Shown piece after piece: positions 54,201 through 61,285 of a stretch of DNA of 64,000 nt. The translations under genes were made by a program, and so were the position numbers. The notes below the pieces were generated by a model. That model was not told where the DNA came from. It ran no database searches and saw only the letters and a list, made by a program, of their open reading frames with translations. The DNA comes from JBKBUF01 sp046290815 (GTDB lineage: Bacteria; Bacteroidota; Bacteroidia; Cytophagales; Cytophagaceae), in NCBI GenBank assembly GCA_046290815.1, contig JBKBUF010000011.1:1-64000 (forward strand), given 5' to 3'. How positions within the stretch are numbered: the first letter of the stretch is position 1; the number at the start of each line of letters is the position of its first letter.

Positions 54201-55252
54201 GTGGAAGTTATACGGTAGCAGTTACACCATCAGTTGTTATCGCGCTTACTTCAGGAACTAACCCTTCCTGTGTTGGCAGCAGTTTAACTTTCACAGCAAC
54301 TCCTCAGAATGGAGGTACTTCGCCAACCTATCAGTGGAGAGTTAATACCACCAATGTTGGAACTAACAGCAATACATTTACAAGTACAACCATTACCAAT
54401 GGACAGTCTGTATCATGTATTATGACTTCTAACGCTGCTTGTGTAACATCTGCGACTGCAACCAGTAATAGTATCAGTATCACAAGAAACAATTTGCCGA
54501 CAACAGCTAATGCCGGCTCTAATCAGAATATAACAACAACGTCCACCCAGTTGGCGGCAAATACGCCTTCATCAGGTACAGGATCATGGTCGGTACAATC
54601 AGGAACAGGAACCTTTAATTCCGCTACCAATCCTTCTGCAACAGTTTCAGGATTATCATCCGGACCTAATGTATTAAGATGGACAATTACTAGCGGTGAC
54701 TGTCCTCCTTCTACATCCGATGTTACTATCACAGTAGGAAATGCACCTAATGCAACAATCACCGGACCTTCTTCAGTGAATCAAGGCGAAACAGTTCAAT
54801 ACTCTGTAGCTTCAAATTCAGGTGCAACATTTAACTGGACTGTACCTGCAGGGGCAAGCATAATAAATGGAGCAGGAACTAATGTAATTACTGTGGTCTT
54901 TAATTCAGGTCCTGGAGGAAATGTTACCGTTCAGGTATCATCTGCCTTTGGTGTTGCAAATGATTCCAGAAATGTATCTGTAAACATTCCAACAGGTGTT
55001 TATAGTACTTCAGCTTCATATGTAAAAGTATTTCCAAATCCATTCTCCGAGGGTTTATCTATTGATGTTTCTGAAGACAGAACAATTGAAAGTTTAACGG
55101 TTCAGGATATGAATGGGAAAATTTATATCGATAATGGAAAATTGTCTGATAATGAAAACCTGGGATCCGAACTTCCGGCAGGAGTGTACCTGCTTAAAGT
55201 GAAGTTTTCAGAAGGAAGAGAAGAGTTGATTAAATTGGTGAAAACTCCATAA
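51218..55252 (+). CDS. secreted GH16 beta-glucanase with Ig/PKD modules and T9SS sorting domain
   Basis: Exported 1344-residue polysaccharidase. Signal peptide 1-26 (ends AFSQ). The GH16 domain (about 27-295) carries the catalytic GEIDIMETG with the ExDxxE acids, as in laminarinases and licheninases. Then come PKD-like modules (near 298, 568 and 1178), two beta-sandwich modules that look carbohydrate-binding (about 385-565 and 746-920), a PKD domain (about 655-740), an IPT/TIG domain (about 923-1003), an Ig-like stretch and a T9SS type A domain (about 1265-1344, VFPNPFSEG, LPAGVYLLKV). Likely degrades beta-1,3- or mixed-linked glucans outside the cell. Confidence 0.88.
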   Translation: MQNKLLLLKGLLLFFVAFVWGNSAFSQCQQLVWSDEFNGTNIDMTKWEFQTGTGTSYGLQPGWGNNERQYYTNNANNARIVDGKLVITARYEPNYLGSGMNYTSARLRSRGKGDWKYGRFEASIKVPEPFWDSKHWPAFWMLPYTNNWPTTGEIDIMETGANGEPWKYFGTIHYNCSPCPAPKNRHTGTGGVNIPAGTGIPNDFDLSKQFHTYRVDWSPGLIEWYVDGVKRGQRVPSDLTSTGALTSDWPFDATGSGNNIHFLLNIAVGGWFPGNEVPNSARYPLSMEVDWVRVYSNVSATQITGKSKVLQGQNAVEYSVAPATGTYTWAVPSGATITSGQGTNKIVVNYGANATSGNVSVTINPGGSCVAATANLPVTVVANTCTVTLDDFEATGQRNLGYAFATGWLNRTNTTSPSDPFGSFANPSATGINTSARVCKYERNPGVTYDVIAYNDFVLGNADHMKAGVMAFNMDVYSAAPQGTQIIIQLENKDLAQTGWPNGIHSRYAATTGAPNTWNRLTFTLLDTPSPNMSGSLVDQIVLLFNPNSNTNHTYFFDNFRRVGATPNTSAITGPNSACSNQTGLNYSVTGFVGSTYTWTVPTGATIVSGQGTNAIVVNMGTTAGSVTVTERSSVNCTGPVRSLSVGLTGTCVLTANFSASTVSTCAGSTVTFTDQSTGKIGGETFSWNFGPGASLPAGTTGAGPHNVTYSTGGTKTVTLTVTRGATSSTETKNNYITVEPPPAGCLFSDDYDNNTVNWLSTGAFTHAESGTVWTISNTGHGEWDNFIYTLNNGTTARAINFTCPLNKPVLKIRARASANCLLRIMLMDGNGNTTDNVPSFNLELTTTYQTFTINYAGRMFNQYTTPGPLDSSNVNRLMFFINPGYVSYPHVGTNRTYNTAFAGTVDVDWIGIGDNCNQFSQPVVSSFTPNCVSQGTSVTITGSNFNGATAVRFNGVNATSFTVNSSTQITAVAPSGVTAGTISVVGPAGTGTSSGSYTVAVTPSVVIALTSGTNPSCVGSSLTFTATPQNGGTSPTYQWRVNTTNVGTNSNTFTSTTITNGQSVSCIMTSNAACVTSATATSNSISITRNNLPTTANAGSNQNITTTSTQLAANTPSSGTGSWSVQSGTGTFNSATNPSATVSGLSSGPNVLRWTITSGDCPPSTSDVTITVGNAPNATITGPSSVNQGETVQYSVASNSGATFNWTVPAGASIINGAGTNVITVVFNSGPGGNVTVQVSSAFGVANDSRNVSVNIPTGVYSTSASYVKVFPNPFSEGLSIDVSEDRTIESLTVQDMNGKIYIDNGKLSDNENLGSELPAGVYLLKVKFSEGREELIKLVKTP

Positions 55253-55300
55253 GAAAATCAGTAGGCAGTAGCCAGTAGGCAAGTAAAAAGTCGATAGTCA

Positions 55301-55357
55301 AAAGTCGGCGGTCTCGATAACAAAGTAAGAGGCGGCCGACTTTACTTTTTTATTTTT
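55301..55357 (+). terminator. possible terminator of the GH16 gene
   Basis: AAAGTCGGC (55301-55309) pairs with GCCGACTTT (55335-55343) across a long 25-base loop, followed by TACTTTTTTATTTTT. It lies 49 bases after the GH16 stop. The long loop makes it uncertain. Confidence 0.4.
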
Positions 55358-55407
55358 AATTAAGAATCTGTAGGAAGAGTAAGAGTAAGAGTGCGAAGTG
55401 TAATGTT

Positions 55408-55594
55408 CCCGTCTTTGCGAGGCATGGAATCGAAGTATATATAACTTAAGTTATAAATATTAACCTTAAAGGTTAATAAAAGAAATGCCGAAGCAATCTG
55501 GTATGATTAACAGATTGCTTCGGCATTTCTTAGATCTTATTAATATTATAACAAGAGGATTAAATAACAGTATTCAATGCCTTGCAATGACGGG
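55408..55594. mobile_element. nested palindromic MITE/REP-like element
   Basis: Outer arms CCCGTCTTTGCGAGGCAT (55408-55425) and ATGCCTTGCAATGACGGG (55577-55594) pair at 16 of 18 positions. A perfect inner hairpin has 20-bp arms at 55481-55500 and 55511-55530 with a 10-base loop. The arms match the GTCATTGCGAGG...CGAAGCAATCT repeat known from many bacterial genomes. Two smaller palindromes, at 55440-55455 and 55459-55477, lie between. CGAAG occurs on both sides of that inner stretch (55431 and 55489). No coding capacity. Confidence 0.7.
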
Positions 55595-55643
55595 ATAACT
55601 AAACGACTTTGTTTTTCAATCCTTAATTCTTAACTCTTAATTC

Positions 55644-56651
55644 TTAATTACTCAAATAGTGAATTTTCGAAACGCTGAATTTGACAGGGATTTTCATGCC
55701 TTTCTCAAGCTTACGTTTTCTGGTATTGATTCTCAAGCTAAGTTGATTGTTAAATTTCACTTCCAGTTCATAACTGTCTCCCAGATAAGAAACTTTTTTA
55801 ATTACCCCTATGGCGTGCGCTTTGTCTTCTTTACATATACATATATGTTCCGGCCTTATGCATGCTTTGGATTTTCCGGAGGTGTTTATGGGAACAATTT
55901 TATTTAAAGTAGCTACCGGTACAATATTTACTTGTCCGAACAAATAGGCTACATATTCATTTGCAGGTTTTTCATAGATATTTTTGGGACTGTCTAATTG
56001 AATAATTTCTCCATCTTTCATTACAGCAATAAAATCAGAAAGTGAAAGAGCATCTTTTAGATCATGTGTTACGAAAATGCAGGTTAATTTTTTTTCTTCA
56101 ATAACAGCAAAGATTTCTTTTTTAATCTGGTCCTTCAAAATAATATCCATATTACTGAATGGTTCGTCCATCAGTATCAGAAGGGGTTCGTCAGCCAATG
56201 CTTTGGCAAGTGCAACTCTTTGTTGCTGTCCTCCTGAAAGCTCACGCGGGAGTTTGTGTTCCAGATTTTCCAGGTGAGTCAGCCGCAGTAACTCTTTTAC
56301 TCTTTCTTCCCTGTAACCATCATTGTAGTATCTCAGATGGTAAAGAATATTTTCTTTGATTGTATGTTTTGGAAATAAATTATATTCCTGAAAAAGCATT
56401 TTAATCTGTTGATGTCCCGGTACAAGATTTTCAGATGGACCTTTTACCTTTTCACCATTAAAAAGTACTTCTCCTGAATCAGGATCAATCAAGCCATTTA
56501 TTATTTTGAGAAGGGTGCTTTTGCCTGATCCGTTTTCTCCTACAATTGCAAGAGTTTTACCTTGTGCAAGACTAAAGTTGACTCCATTTACTGCATTGTC
56601 CGCATTTGCAGCATATTTTTTTTGGATATTGGATATTGATAATAAGTCCAT
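55644..56651 (-). CDS. ABC transporter ATP-binding protein (spermidine/iron/molybdate importer type)
   Basis: Cytoplasmic ATPase of 335 residues with Walker A GENGSGKST (about 38-46), Q-loop LFQEYNLFPKH, signature LSGGQQQRVALAKALA, Walker B LILMDEPFSNMD and H-loop FVTHD. A C-terminal TOBE-like region (about 250-335) resembles PotA/FbpC/ModC. No permease or binding protein is adjacent, so the substrate is unknown. It is divergent from the UMF1-type transporter, with 85 bases between start codons. Confidence 0.85.
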   Translation of the reverse strand: MDLLSISNIQKKYAANADNAVNGVNFSLAQGKTLAIVGENGSGKSTLLKIINGLIDPDSGEVLFNGEKVKGPSENLVPGHQQIKMLFQEYNLFPKHTIKENILYHLRYYNDGYREERVKELLRLTHLENLEHKLPRELSGGQQQRVALAKALADEPLLILMDEPFSNMDIILKDQIKKEIFAVIEEKKLTCIFVTHDLKDALSLSDFIAVMKDGEIIQLDSPKNIYEKPANEYVAYLFGQVNIVPVATLNKIVPINTSGKSKACIRPEHICICKEDKAHAIGVIKKVSYLGDSYELEVKFNNQLSLRINTRKRKLEKGMKIPVKFSVSKIHYLSN

Positions 56652-56736
56652 TAAGAGCTCTTTTGTGGGAAATTAATAAAACAACATCAATTTTTTGGAA
56701 TATTTTTTATTTATCTTGTGCAGTCTATTTACATAT

Positions 56737-58137
56737 ATGTCCACAAATACAATTGTTAAGAATGATAAGAAGCTGATCAATGCCTGGTGTATGTACGACT
56801 GGGCCAACTCAGTATATTCTCTTACAATTACCACAGCAATATTTCCTAGTTACTATCTTGCCGTAACTTCCAAAGAATTTTACTTCCTGGGGTTTAAGGT
56901 AATTAATTCTGCCTTGTATTCATTTGCTTTATCTGCAGCTTATTTATTTGCTGCGATATTAAGCCCATTTTTAACCGCCATCGCAGACTATACCGGGAAA
57001 AAGAAATTATTCATGCAGTTGTTTTGCTATATAGGCAGTGCCTCATGTGCCTATTTATTTTTCTTTACCAAAGACAATGTGACCTTACCTATCCTGGCTT
57101 TTATGGCAGCCACTGTTGGATATAGCGGAAGTATTGTTTTTTATAACGCATTCCTGCCTGAAATAGCAACAGATGATTATGTAGATAAAGTAAGCGCTAG
57201 AGGTTTTGCTTATGGTTACGTAGGAAGTGTGCTTCTTTTGATATTTAACCTGGTAATGATACTTTTTCCTGAATTGTTTTTCCCGGTTCAAAATAAGGTG
57301 AATGAATTACTAATGAATAATCCTGGTATTACTTATGACCAGGCCCTGGAAGACGTAAAAGGCAAGTACGCAGGTCTGTCATCCAGGATATCTTTCTTAT
57401 CCGTTGGGTTTTGGTGGTTTGCTTTTTCTCAATATACCTTCTGGTATCTTCCTTCTAATGTACATCGGAAAAAAGCAACCGGAAACTGGTTGTTTAATGG
57501 TATAAGAGAGCTAAGAAAAGTTTTACATGAATTAGAATGGCAAAAATATCTGAAAATATTTTTGATTTCTTTCTTTCTATATAACCTTGGTGTACAAACT
57601 GTGATGTTAATGGCGACTATATTCGGAAAAGAAGAATTGAATTTGCATACCGGACAGTTAATAGGAGTAATATTGATCATTCAAATCATTGCTATTTTCG
57701 GAGCAAATATCTTTGCAAGAATAAGCAGCAGGGTAGGTAATATTTACAGTCTTGCTATAATATTAACTGTTTGGATTGCTATCTGTATCATTGCCTTTCT
57801 TATAAAAACGGATATTCATTTTTATGCACTGGCTGTTATTGTGGGGTTTGTAATGGGAGGTGTTCAGTCCATGTCGAGATCGACCTACTCAAAACTAATT
57901 CCGGATAATACTACAGATAATGCTTCTTATTTCAGTTTTTACGACGTGGCAGATAAGATTTCTACCTTCAGCGGTACTTTATTGTTTGGGCTGGTAACCA
58001 ATGTTACTGGTAGTATGCGTATGAGTGCACTTGTGCTTGCAGCATTTTTCATAGCAGGTTTGATTATTATTCTCCGTATACCTTCAAAAGTGGTTTATAA
58101 TATTGAAGTAAATAATGAAGGAAAAATTGAATTGTAG
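56737..58137 (+). CDS. MFS transporter, UMF1/Atg22 family
   Basis: Integral membrane transporter of 466 residues with about twelve membrane segments and the family motifs NAWCMYDWANSVYSL near the start and GFVMGGVQSMSRSTYSKLIP near the end. Atg22-like members export small molecules such as amino acids; the substrate here is unknown. The ATG at 56737 is preferred to a TTG at 56695. No terminator is visible before the convergent small gene. Confidence 0.9.
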   Translation: MSTNTIVKNDKKLINAWCMYDWANSVYSLTITTAIFPSYYLAVTSKEFYFLGFKVINSALYSFALSAAYLFAAILSPFLTAIADYTGKKKLFMQLFCYIGSASCAYLFFFTKDNVTLPILAFMAATVGYSGSIVFYNAFLPEIATDDYVDKVSARGFAYGYVGSVLLLIFNLVMILFPELFFPVQNKVNELLMNNPGITYDQALEDVKGKYAGLSSRISFLSVGFWWFAFSQYTFWYLPSNVHRKKATGNWLFNGIRELRKVLHELEWQKYLKIFLISFFLYNLGVQTVMLMATIFGKEELNLHTGQLIGVILIIQIIAIFGANIFARISSRVGNIYSLAIILTVWIAICIIAFLIKTDIHFYALAVIVGFVMGGVQSMSRSTYSKLIPDNTTDNASYFSFYDVADKISTFSGTLLFGLVTNVTGSMRMSALVLAAFFIAGLIIILRIPSKVVYNIEVNNEGKIEL

Positions 58138-58159
58138 ATACAGATGTAAGCAGACAAGC

Positions 58160-58405
58160 TTATTCGGCCTGTCCGCTACCGGTTTTTTCTACATTAGTAT
58201 ATCTTCTTTCATTTGATCCGGAGGTGCCTTCAGGAATATTATCATAATCTGTTTTATATGGCAATTCTCCCGAAGAACCGGAGGGCTCTTTATAATCCTT
58301 TTTCTTATTGATATCTTTTTTTCTTTTTATTTCGAAGTCGTCAATTTTATCTCCATGCTTTTTTGTTGAACTATCCTGTTCAGGAAATTTTTCATTAAAG
58401 TCCAT
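58160..58405 (-). CDS. small hydrophilic protein of unknown function with strong RBS
   Basis: An 81-residue, highly charged and Gly/Ser-rich protein without membrane segment, probably disordered. I do not recognise it. The ATG at 58405 is preceded by a perfect AGGAGGTGAT Shine-Dalgarno, which favours it over the GTG at 58411 that lies inside that site. The upstream DJ-1/PfpI stop codon overlaps the ribosome-binding site, so the two genes are coupled. Confidence 0.6.
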   Translation of the reverse strand: MDFNEKFPEQDSSTKKHGDKIDDFEIKRKKDINKKKDYKEPSGSSGELPYKTDYDNIPEGTSGSNERRYTNVEKTGSGQAE

Positions 58406-58416
58406 AATCACCTCCT
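58406..58416 (-). promoter_or_regulatory. perfect Shine-Dalgarno AGGAGGTGATT
   Basis: Minus-strand AGGAGGTGATT directly before ATG 58405. It overlaps the TAG stop of the upstream DJ-1/PfpI gene. Such full anti-SD complementarity is rare in Bacteroidetes, whose genes mostly lack a Shine-Dalgarno. Confidence 0.75.
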
Positions 58417-59167
58417 AAGTATATATTAGTTCTTTTTTCAACTCAAATTTTTTCATAAATACAGCAGCAACTACTTTCTGTGCAACGCTTTTAGCTGTTT
58501 TAGGTCCTGCACCTGTAATAAATGGCAGATCGGTAACATGATAGTAAGGGTTCACATTACTTTGAAGGACATCTGTTGTTTTAATGTCCGCGCCGGCTTC
58601 TTCAAGTTTTTTCTGATTGCTGAACGGCAAAGGGAGATACTGTTCATACACCCATCCGGTTTTAATGAGGATGTTATCCAGTACATCGGGAAAGCCGGTG
58701 ATTTTTTTCCCTGCCACAATGGAAAGGGCTTCATCTTTTACAAAGGCAAATGTTGAAGTGGCGTGACATACCGCAGACAGAATTTTTCCTGCTTTGTATG
58801 CCTGATATATCTTTTCATGTAAGGTTGGGTTTACATTGACATCCAAAAGGCAACCATGGCCTCCCGGCAGATATATGGCATCATAATTTTCAGGAACCAT
58901 ATCATAAATTGCTTTTACATCAGCAGCTGTCCTGTAGGATATTTCCTTGCCAAGTTCGGTAGCAGGGGAATTGCTGTCGCTAACTCCTAAACCCAACAAA
59001 GAAAGCAATGGATGCTTTTCTATGCTTTTAGGGTCAACTTTTGCGGGCTTTCCAAGATCGGTGTACAGGTCTATTTCCCAACCCTCTGACTTAAACACTT
59101 TATACGCATCGTACAATTCTTCCCAATGAAACCCAACAGTGCTGGGTATAATTGCCACTTTTTCCAT
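58415..59167 (-). CDS. DJ-1/PfpI family (type 1 glutamine amidotransferase-like) protein
   Basis: Cytoplasmic protein of 250 residues with the nucleophile elbow SAVCHATSTF (Cys134, His135) and LPGGHG (100-105), as in Hsp31/DJ-1-type glyoxalase-chaperones. It probably handles reactive carbonyl or oxidative stress (inference). The ATG at 59167 (MEKVAIIPST) is preferred over a TTG at 59185. Followed by the small hydrophilic gene. Confidence 0.88.
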   Translation of the reverse strand: MEKVAIIPSTVGFHWEELYDAYKVFKSEGWEIDLYTDLGKPAKVDPKSIEKHPLLSLLGLGVSDSNSPATELGKEISYRTAADVKAIYDMVPENYDAIYLPGGHGCLLDVNVNPTLHEKIYQAYKAGKILSAVCHATSTFAFVKDEALSIVAGKKITGFPDVLDNILIKTGWVYEQYLPLPFSNQKKLEEAGADIKTTDVLQSNVNPYYHVTDLPFITGAGPKTAKSVAQKVVAAVFMKKFELKKELIYT

Positions 59168-59216
59168 ACCAGTACTTTTATTCAAAACAAAAGTATTCAG
59201 GGTAAAAGTTGCAGCT

Positions 59217-59759
59217 TTACGGTGGAAGAGGACCTGTATATTGGGTACAGGGAACAGACCCCCATGAGCAGGGAAGATGATAATTGATCTCTACAGGCAA
59301 AAAGGATTTTTCTTTTCCTGTTATACAAAAGGTTGCATCGGGTGTTTTGATCCAGTCCTGCAGGCAGACAATATCGGTCTTATAATAATATTCAGTTTCC
59401 TGAGAATGATCTTTTAAAATCTGGTTAAATAAATTTTTGTCTCGTTTCCGATCGTCAACTACAACATAATTTCCCGGAGGAAGCGATATTTGAAATTCCC
59501 CCTTGCTGTCAGTTATTATAGTTGAGATTATTTTCTTTGCAGTATTGTTTTCTTTCCCTTGTCTTATATACAAAGTTTTGTTGGCAAGAGGCTGCTGTCT
59601 CTGATGCAATTCTAAAATTTCATCCGTAGGAGCTGCTCCTCCGCAATAAGATGATGTAAATGTTACTCGTCCTTTAACAATGTATTTTTTCTGTTTTTGA
59701 AGGCAATTCAAAAATAAAAGAAATGAACATGAAATAAGAAGGAGATAGAAACGACTCAT
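59217..59759 (-). CDS. lipoprotein with carboxypeptidase-regulatory-like domain
   Basis: Protein of 180 residues with a lipoprotein signal (lipobox LFLNC, Cys19). The core KGRVTFTSSYCGG...TDSKGEFQISLPPGNYVVVDD is a beta-sandwich of the CarboxypepD_reg type. Four further cysteines lie in the C-terminal half (VCLQDW, TFCIT, LPCSWGSVPC) and may form disulfides. Function is unknown. It is 49 bases upstream of the DJ-1 gene on the same strand. Confidence 0.65.
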   Translation of the reverse strand: MSRFYLLLISCSFLLFLNCLQKQKKYIVKGRVTFTSSYCGGAAPTDEILELHQRQQPLANKTLYIRQGKENNTAKKIISTIITDSKGEFQISLPPGNYVVVDDRKRDKNLFNQILKDHSQETEYYYKTDIVCLQDWIKTPDATFCITGKEKSFLPVEINYHLPCSWGSVPCTQYTGPLPP

Positions 59760-59770
59760 CCCATAAAAAT

Positions 59771-59799
59771 AAAGCTTTGAGCATTTTGCTCAAAGCTTT
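59771..59799 (-). terminator. intrinsic terminator
   Basis: Perfect 13-bp arms AAAGCTTTGAGCA / TGCTCAAAGCTTT around a three-base loop, followed on the minus strand by TATTTTTAT. It ends the small gene at 59807 and may also insulate the lipoprotein gene. Confidence 0.8.
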
Positions 59800-59806
59800 A
59801 TTTAAT

Positions 59807-60025
59807 TCAGGCCTCCATTATTTTCATCCGGTCTTTTCTTTTTAAAATTGGAAGCCCTGTTTTTGGATTTTCGATAATAGTGTAACCATCCGGTAAATAA
59901 TCAATGCAATCCTTATTCTCTTTTTTAGAGAAGAAAAATAGTTTACCTTTTCCTGACCTCCCTAAAGGTCCTCTTAAATTCAGGAAGTAAGTAACTCCCT
60001 TTTTGTTTTGATAGGAATATGCCAT
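59807..60025 (-). CDS. small conserved-type protein of unknown function (MAYSYxNKKG family)
   Basis: A 72-residue basic protein starting MAYSYQNKKGVTYFLN and ending TGLPILKRKDR, a pattern I recall from short hypothetical proteins of Bacteroidetes and cyanobacteria (recollection, not a search). It has no signal peptide. An ATG at 60064 would add 13 residues; the shorter form matches the remembered family start. It is followed by a perfect terminator. Confidence 0.6.
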   Translation of the reverse strand: MAYSYQNKKGVTYFLNLRGPLGRSGKGKLFFFSKKENKDCIDYLPDGYTIIENPKTGLPILKRKDRMKIMEA

Positions 60026-60162
60026 AGCTGTTAAATTTTCAGTTTTAACAGAGGGTAGTTCCATTTGTTATATAAATCTTTTAGAAAGGGTTTGTAAGGG
60101 AGAATTTTAAGGCACCAGGCAATTATGAAGTAAAGCTGATTGGATTTATGGACTGAGGATAC

Positions 60163-60194
60163 AAAAAAAGCTACTTTATAAAGTAGCTTTTTTT
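60163..60194 (-). terminator. terminator overlapping the small lipoprotein stop codon
   Basis: A perfect 32-base palindrome AAAAAAAGCTACTTTA / TAAAGTAGCTTTTTTT. Read on the minus strand it gives a GC-containing stem with T-run. It contains the last codons and the stop of the lipoprotein gene at 60176. Confidence 0.75.
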
Positions 60195-60304
60195 CTGCAT
60201 TTAGATTTGTCAGATTTTGCATGGTATGCCCCCGAAGAACATGCTGAAACAACTGTTGTCATTAGCAATACCATAGTACAGAATATAATAGTTGATTTTT
60301 TCAT
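60176..60304 (-). CDS. 42-residue lipoprotein, too short for usual gene calling
   Basis: ATG at 60304 reads MKKSTIIFCTMVLLMTTVVS then A-C-SSGAYHAKSDK and a basic end with a second Cys. This is a textbook lipoprotein signal: two lysines, a hydrophobic core and the lipobox VSAC (Cys22). Mature length is only 21 residues. The stop TAA lies in the stem of an intrinsic terminator. A competing frame in the same place has no such logic. Probably a small outer-membrane lipoprotein; function unknown. Confidence 0.6.
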   Translation of the reverse strand: MKKSTIIFCTMVLLMTTVVSACSSGAYHAKSDKSKCRKKATL

Positions 60305-60412
60305 TTCCGGAGTTGTTATTAGTTTCTATTAAATTTAAAAAAACATTCGGAAATATCAAATACTGAATAAAAAATCTTCGAAAGTTTATATTTCTAATGG
60401 TACTATTTTAAG

Positions 60413-61186
60413 TTATTCGAAAATCAGGTGTTTAACAGATTCTCCTGAACTTGCCAGTTCGATCAGGGAGTCAATGCCGATTTCAAGATGTTTTTTAACA
60501 AACTTTTCTGTTACCATTTTATCACTCTTTTCTGTTTTTACCCCTTCCGGATCCATTGGATTATCAGAAACGAGCAGCAATGCCCCATGTGGTATTCCAT
60601 TTGTAAAGCCAACCACAAAAATTGTTGCAGTTTCCATATCGATACCCATAGTGCGGATGTCTTTCAGGTATTGCTTGAATTTTTCATCATGTTCCCATAC
60701 TCTTCTGTTGGTAGTGTATACAGTGCCAGTCCAATAATCAAGCTCATGCTTTTTAATCATAGAGGATACAGCTCTTTGTAAACGGAAGGAGGGAAGAGCA
60801 GGAACTTCCGGAGGCAGATAATCATCGGAAGTACCTTCACCTCGTATGGCAGCAATAGGCAGAATAAGATCACCTATTTTGGTTTTCTTCAAACCACCAC
60901 ATTTTCCAAGGAAGAGGGCCGCCTTAGGTGTAATGGCCGAGATAAGATCCATCACAGTGGCCGCCATGGCACTACCCATGCCGAAATTGATCAAAGTAAT
61001 ATTATTGGCTGTAACGGTTTGCATTGGTCTGTTGCGACCTTTGATCTCAACATTGCCAAATTTCTCTGAAAATATCTCCAGATAATTAAAGAAATTGGTG
61101 AGAAGAATATACTCTCCGAATTCATTCAATGCTGTTCCTGTATACCTTGGCAGCCAGTCTTTAACTATTTCGTCTTTGGTTTTCAT
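60413..61186 (-). CDS. AMP nucleosidase (short form, phosphorylase superfamily)
   Basis: Cytoplasmic enzyme of 257 residues that would cleave AMP to adenine and ribose 5-phosphate. It has the nucleoside phosphorylase core: NFGMGSAMAATVMDLI, LGKCGGLKKTKIGDLILP, GIDMETATIF (catalytic Met-Glu) and VSDNP near 203. It matches the short AMN-like form of Bacteroidetes, lacking the N-terminal regulatory domain of the longer E. coli enzyme. A hairpin lies in its 5' leader. Confidence 0.88.
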   Translation of the reverse strand: MKTKDEIVKDWLPRYTGTALNEFGEYILLTNFFNYLEIFSEKFGNVEIKGRNRPMQTVTANNITLINFGMGSAMAATVMDLISAITPKAALFLGKCGGLKKTKIGDLILPIAAIRGEGTSDDYLPPEVPALPSFRLQRAVSSMIKKHELDYWTGTVYTTNRRVWEHDEKFKQYLKDIRTMGIDMETATIFVVGFTNGIPHGALLLVSDNPMDPEGVKTEKSDKMVTEKFVKKHLEIGIDSLIELASSGESVKHLIFE

Positions 61187-61207
61187 CTCCTGTATTTTTT
61201 AATTTTC

Positions 61208-61231
61208 AAACCGGCCTGATGCTGCCGGTTT
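61208..61231. other. hairpin in the leader of the AMP nucleosidase gene
   Basis: Perfect 8-bp stem AAACCGGC / GCCGGTTT with an 8-base loop, 22 bases before the start codon on the minus strand. There is no T-run on that strand, so it is not a good terminator there; a 5' leader structure is possible. Confidence 0.4.
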
Positions 61232-61285
61232 ATTTAGTTGCTATAGTTTTAGAATTTTTTCTTTAATTATGATATCTTGGATACT

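Larger units (their letters stand above)
55253..55643. other. repeat-rich gene-free interval
   Basis: A 391-base gap filled with repeats: AGTAGGCAGTAGCCAGTAGG and GTCGATAGTCAAAAGTC units (55257-55310), a terminator-like hairpin, an AAGAGTAAGAGTGCGAAG stretch, the nested palindromic element at 55408-55594, and CTTAATTCTTAACTCTTAAT repeats at 55620-55650. No gene is seen. Confidence 0.7.

Noticed and set aside
60031..60252. Minus-strand 73-codon open frame overlapping the small lipoprotein
   Set aside because: Its frame has no recognisable signal or domain and runs through the terminator. The overlapping 42-codon frame has a complete lipoprotein signal and ends in the terminator stem.
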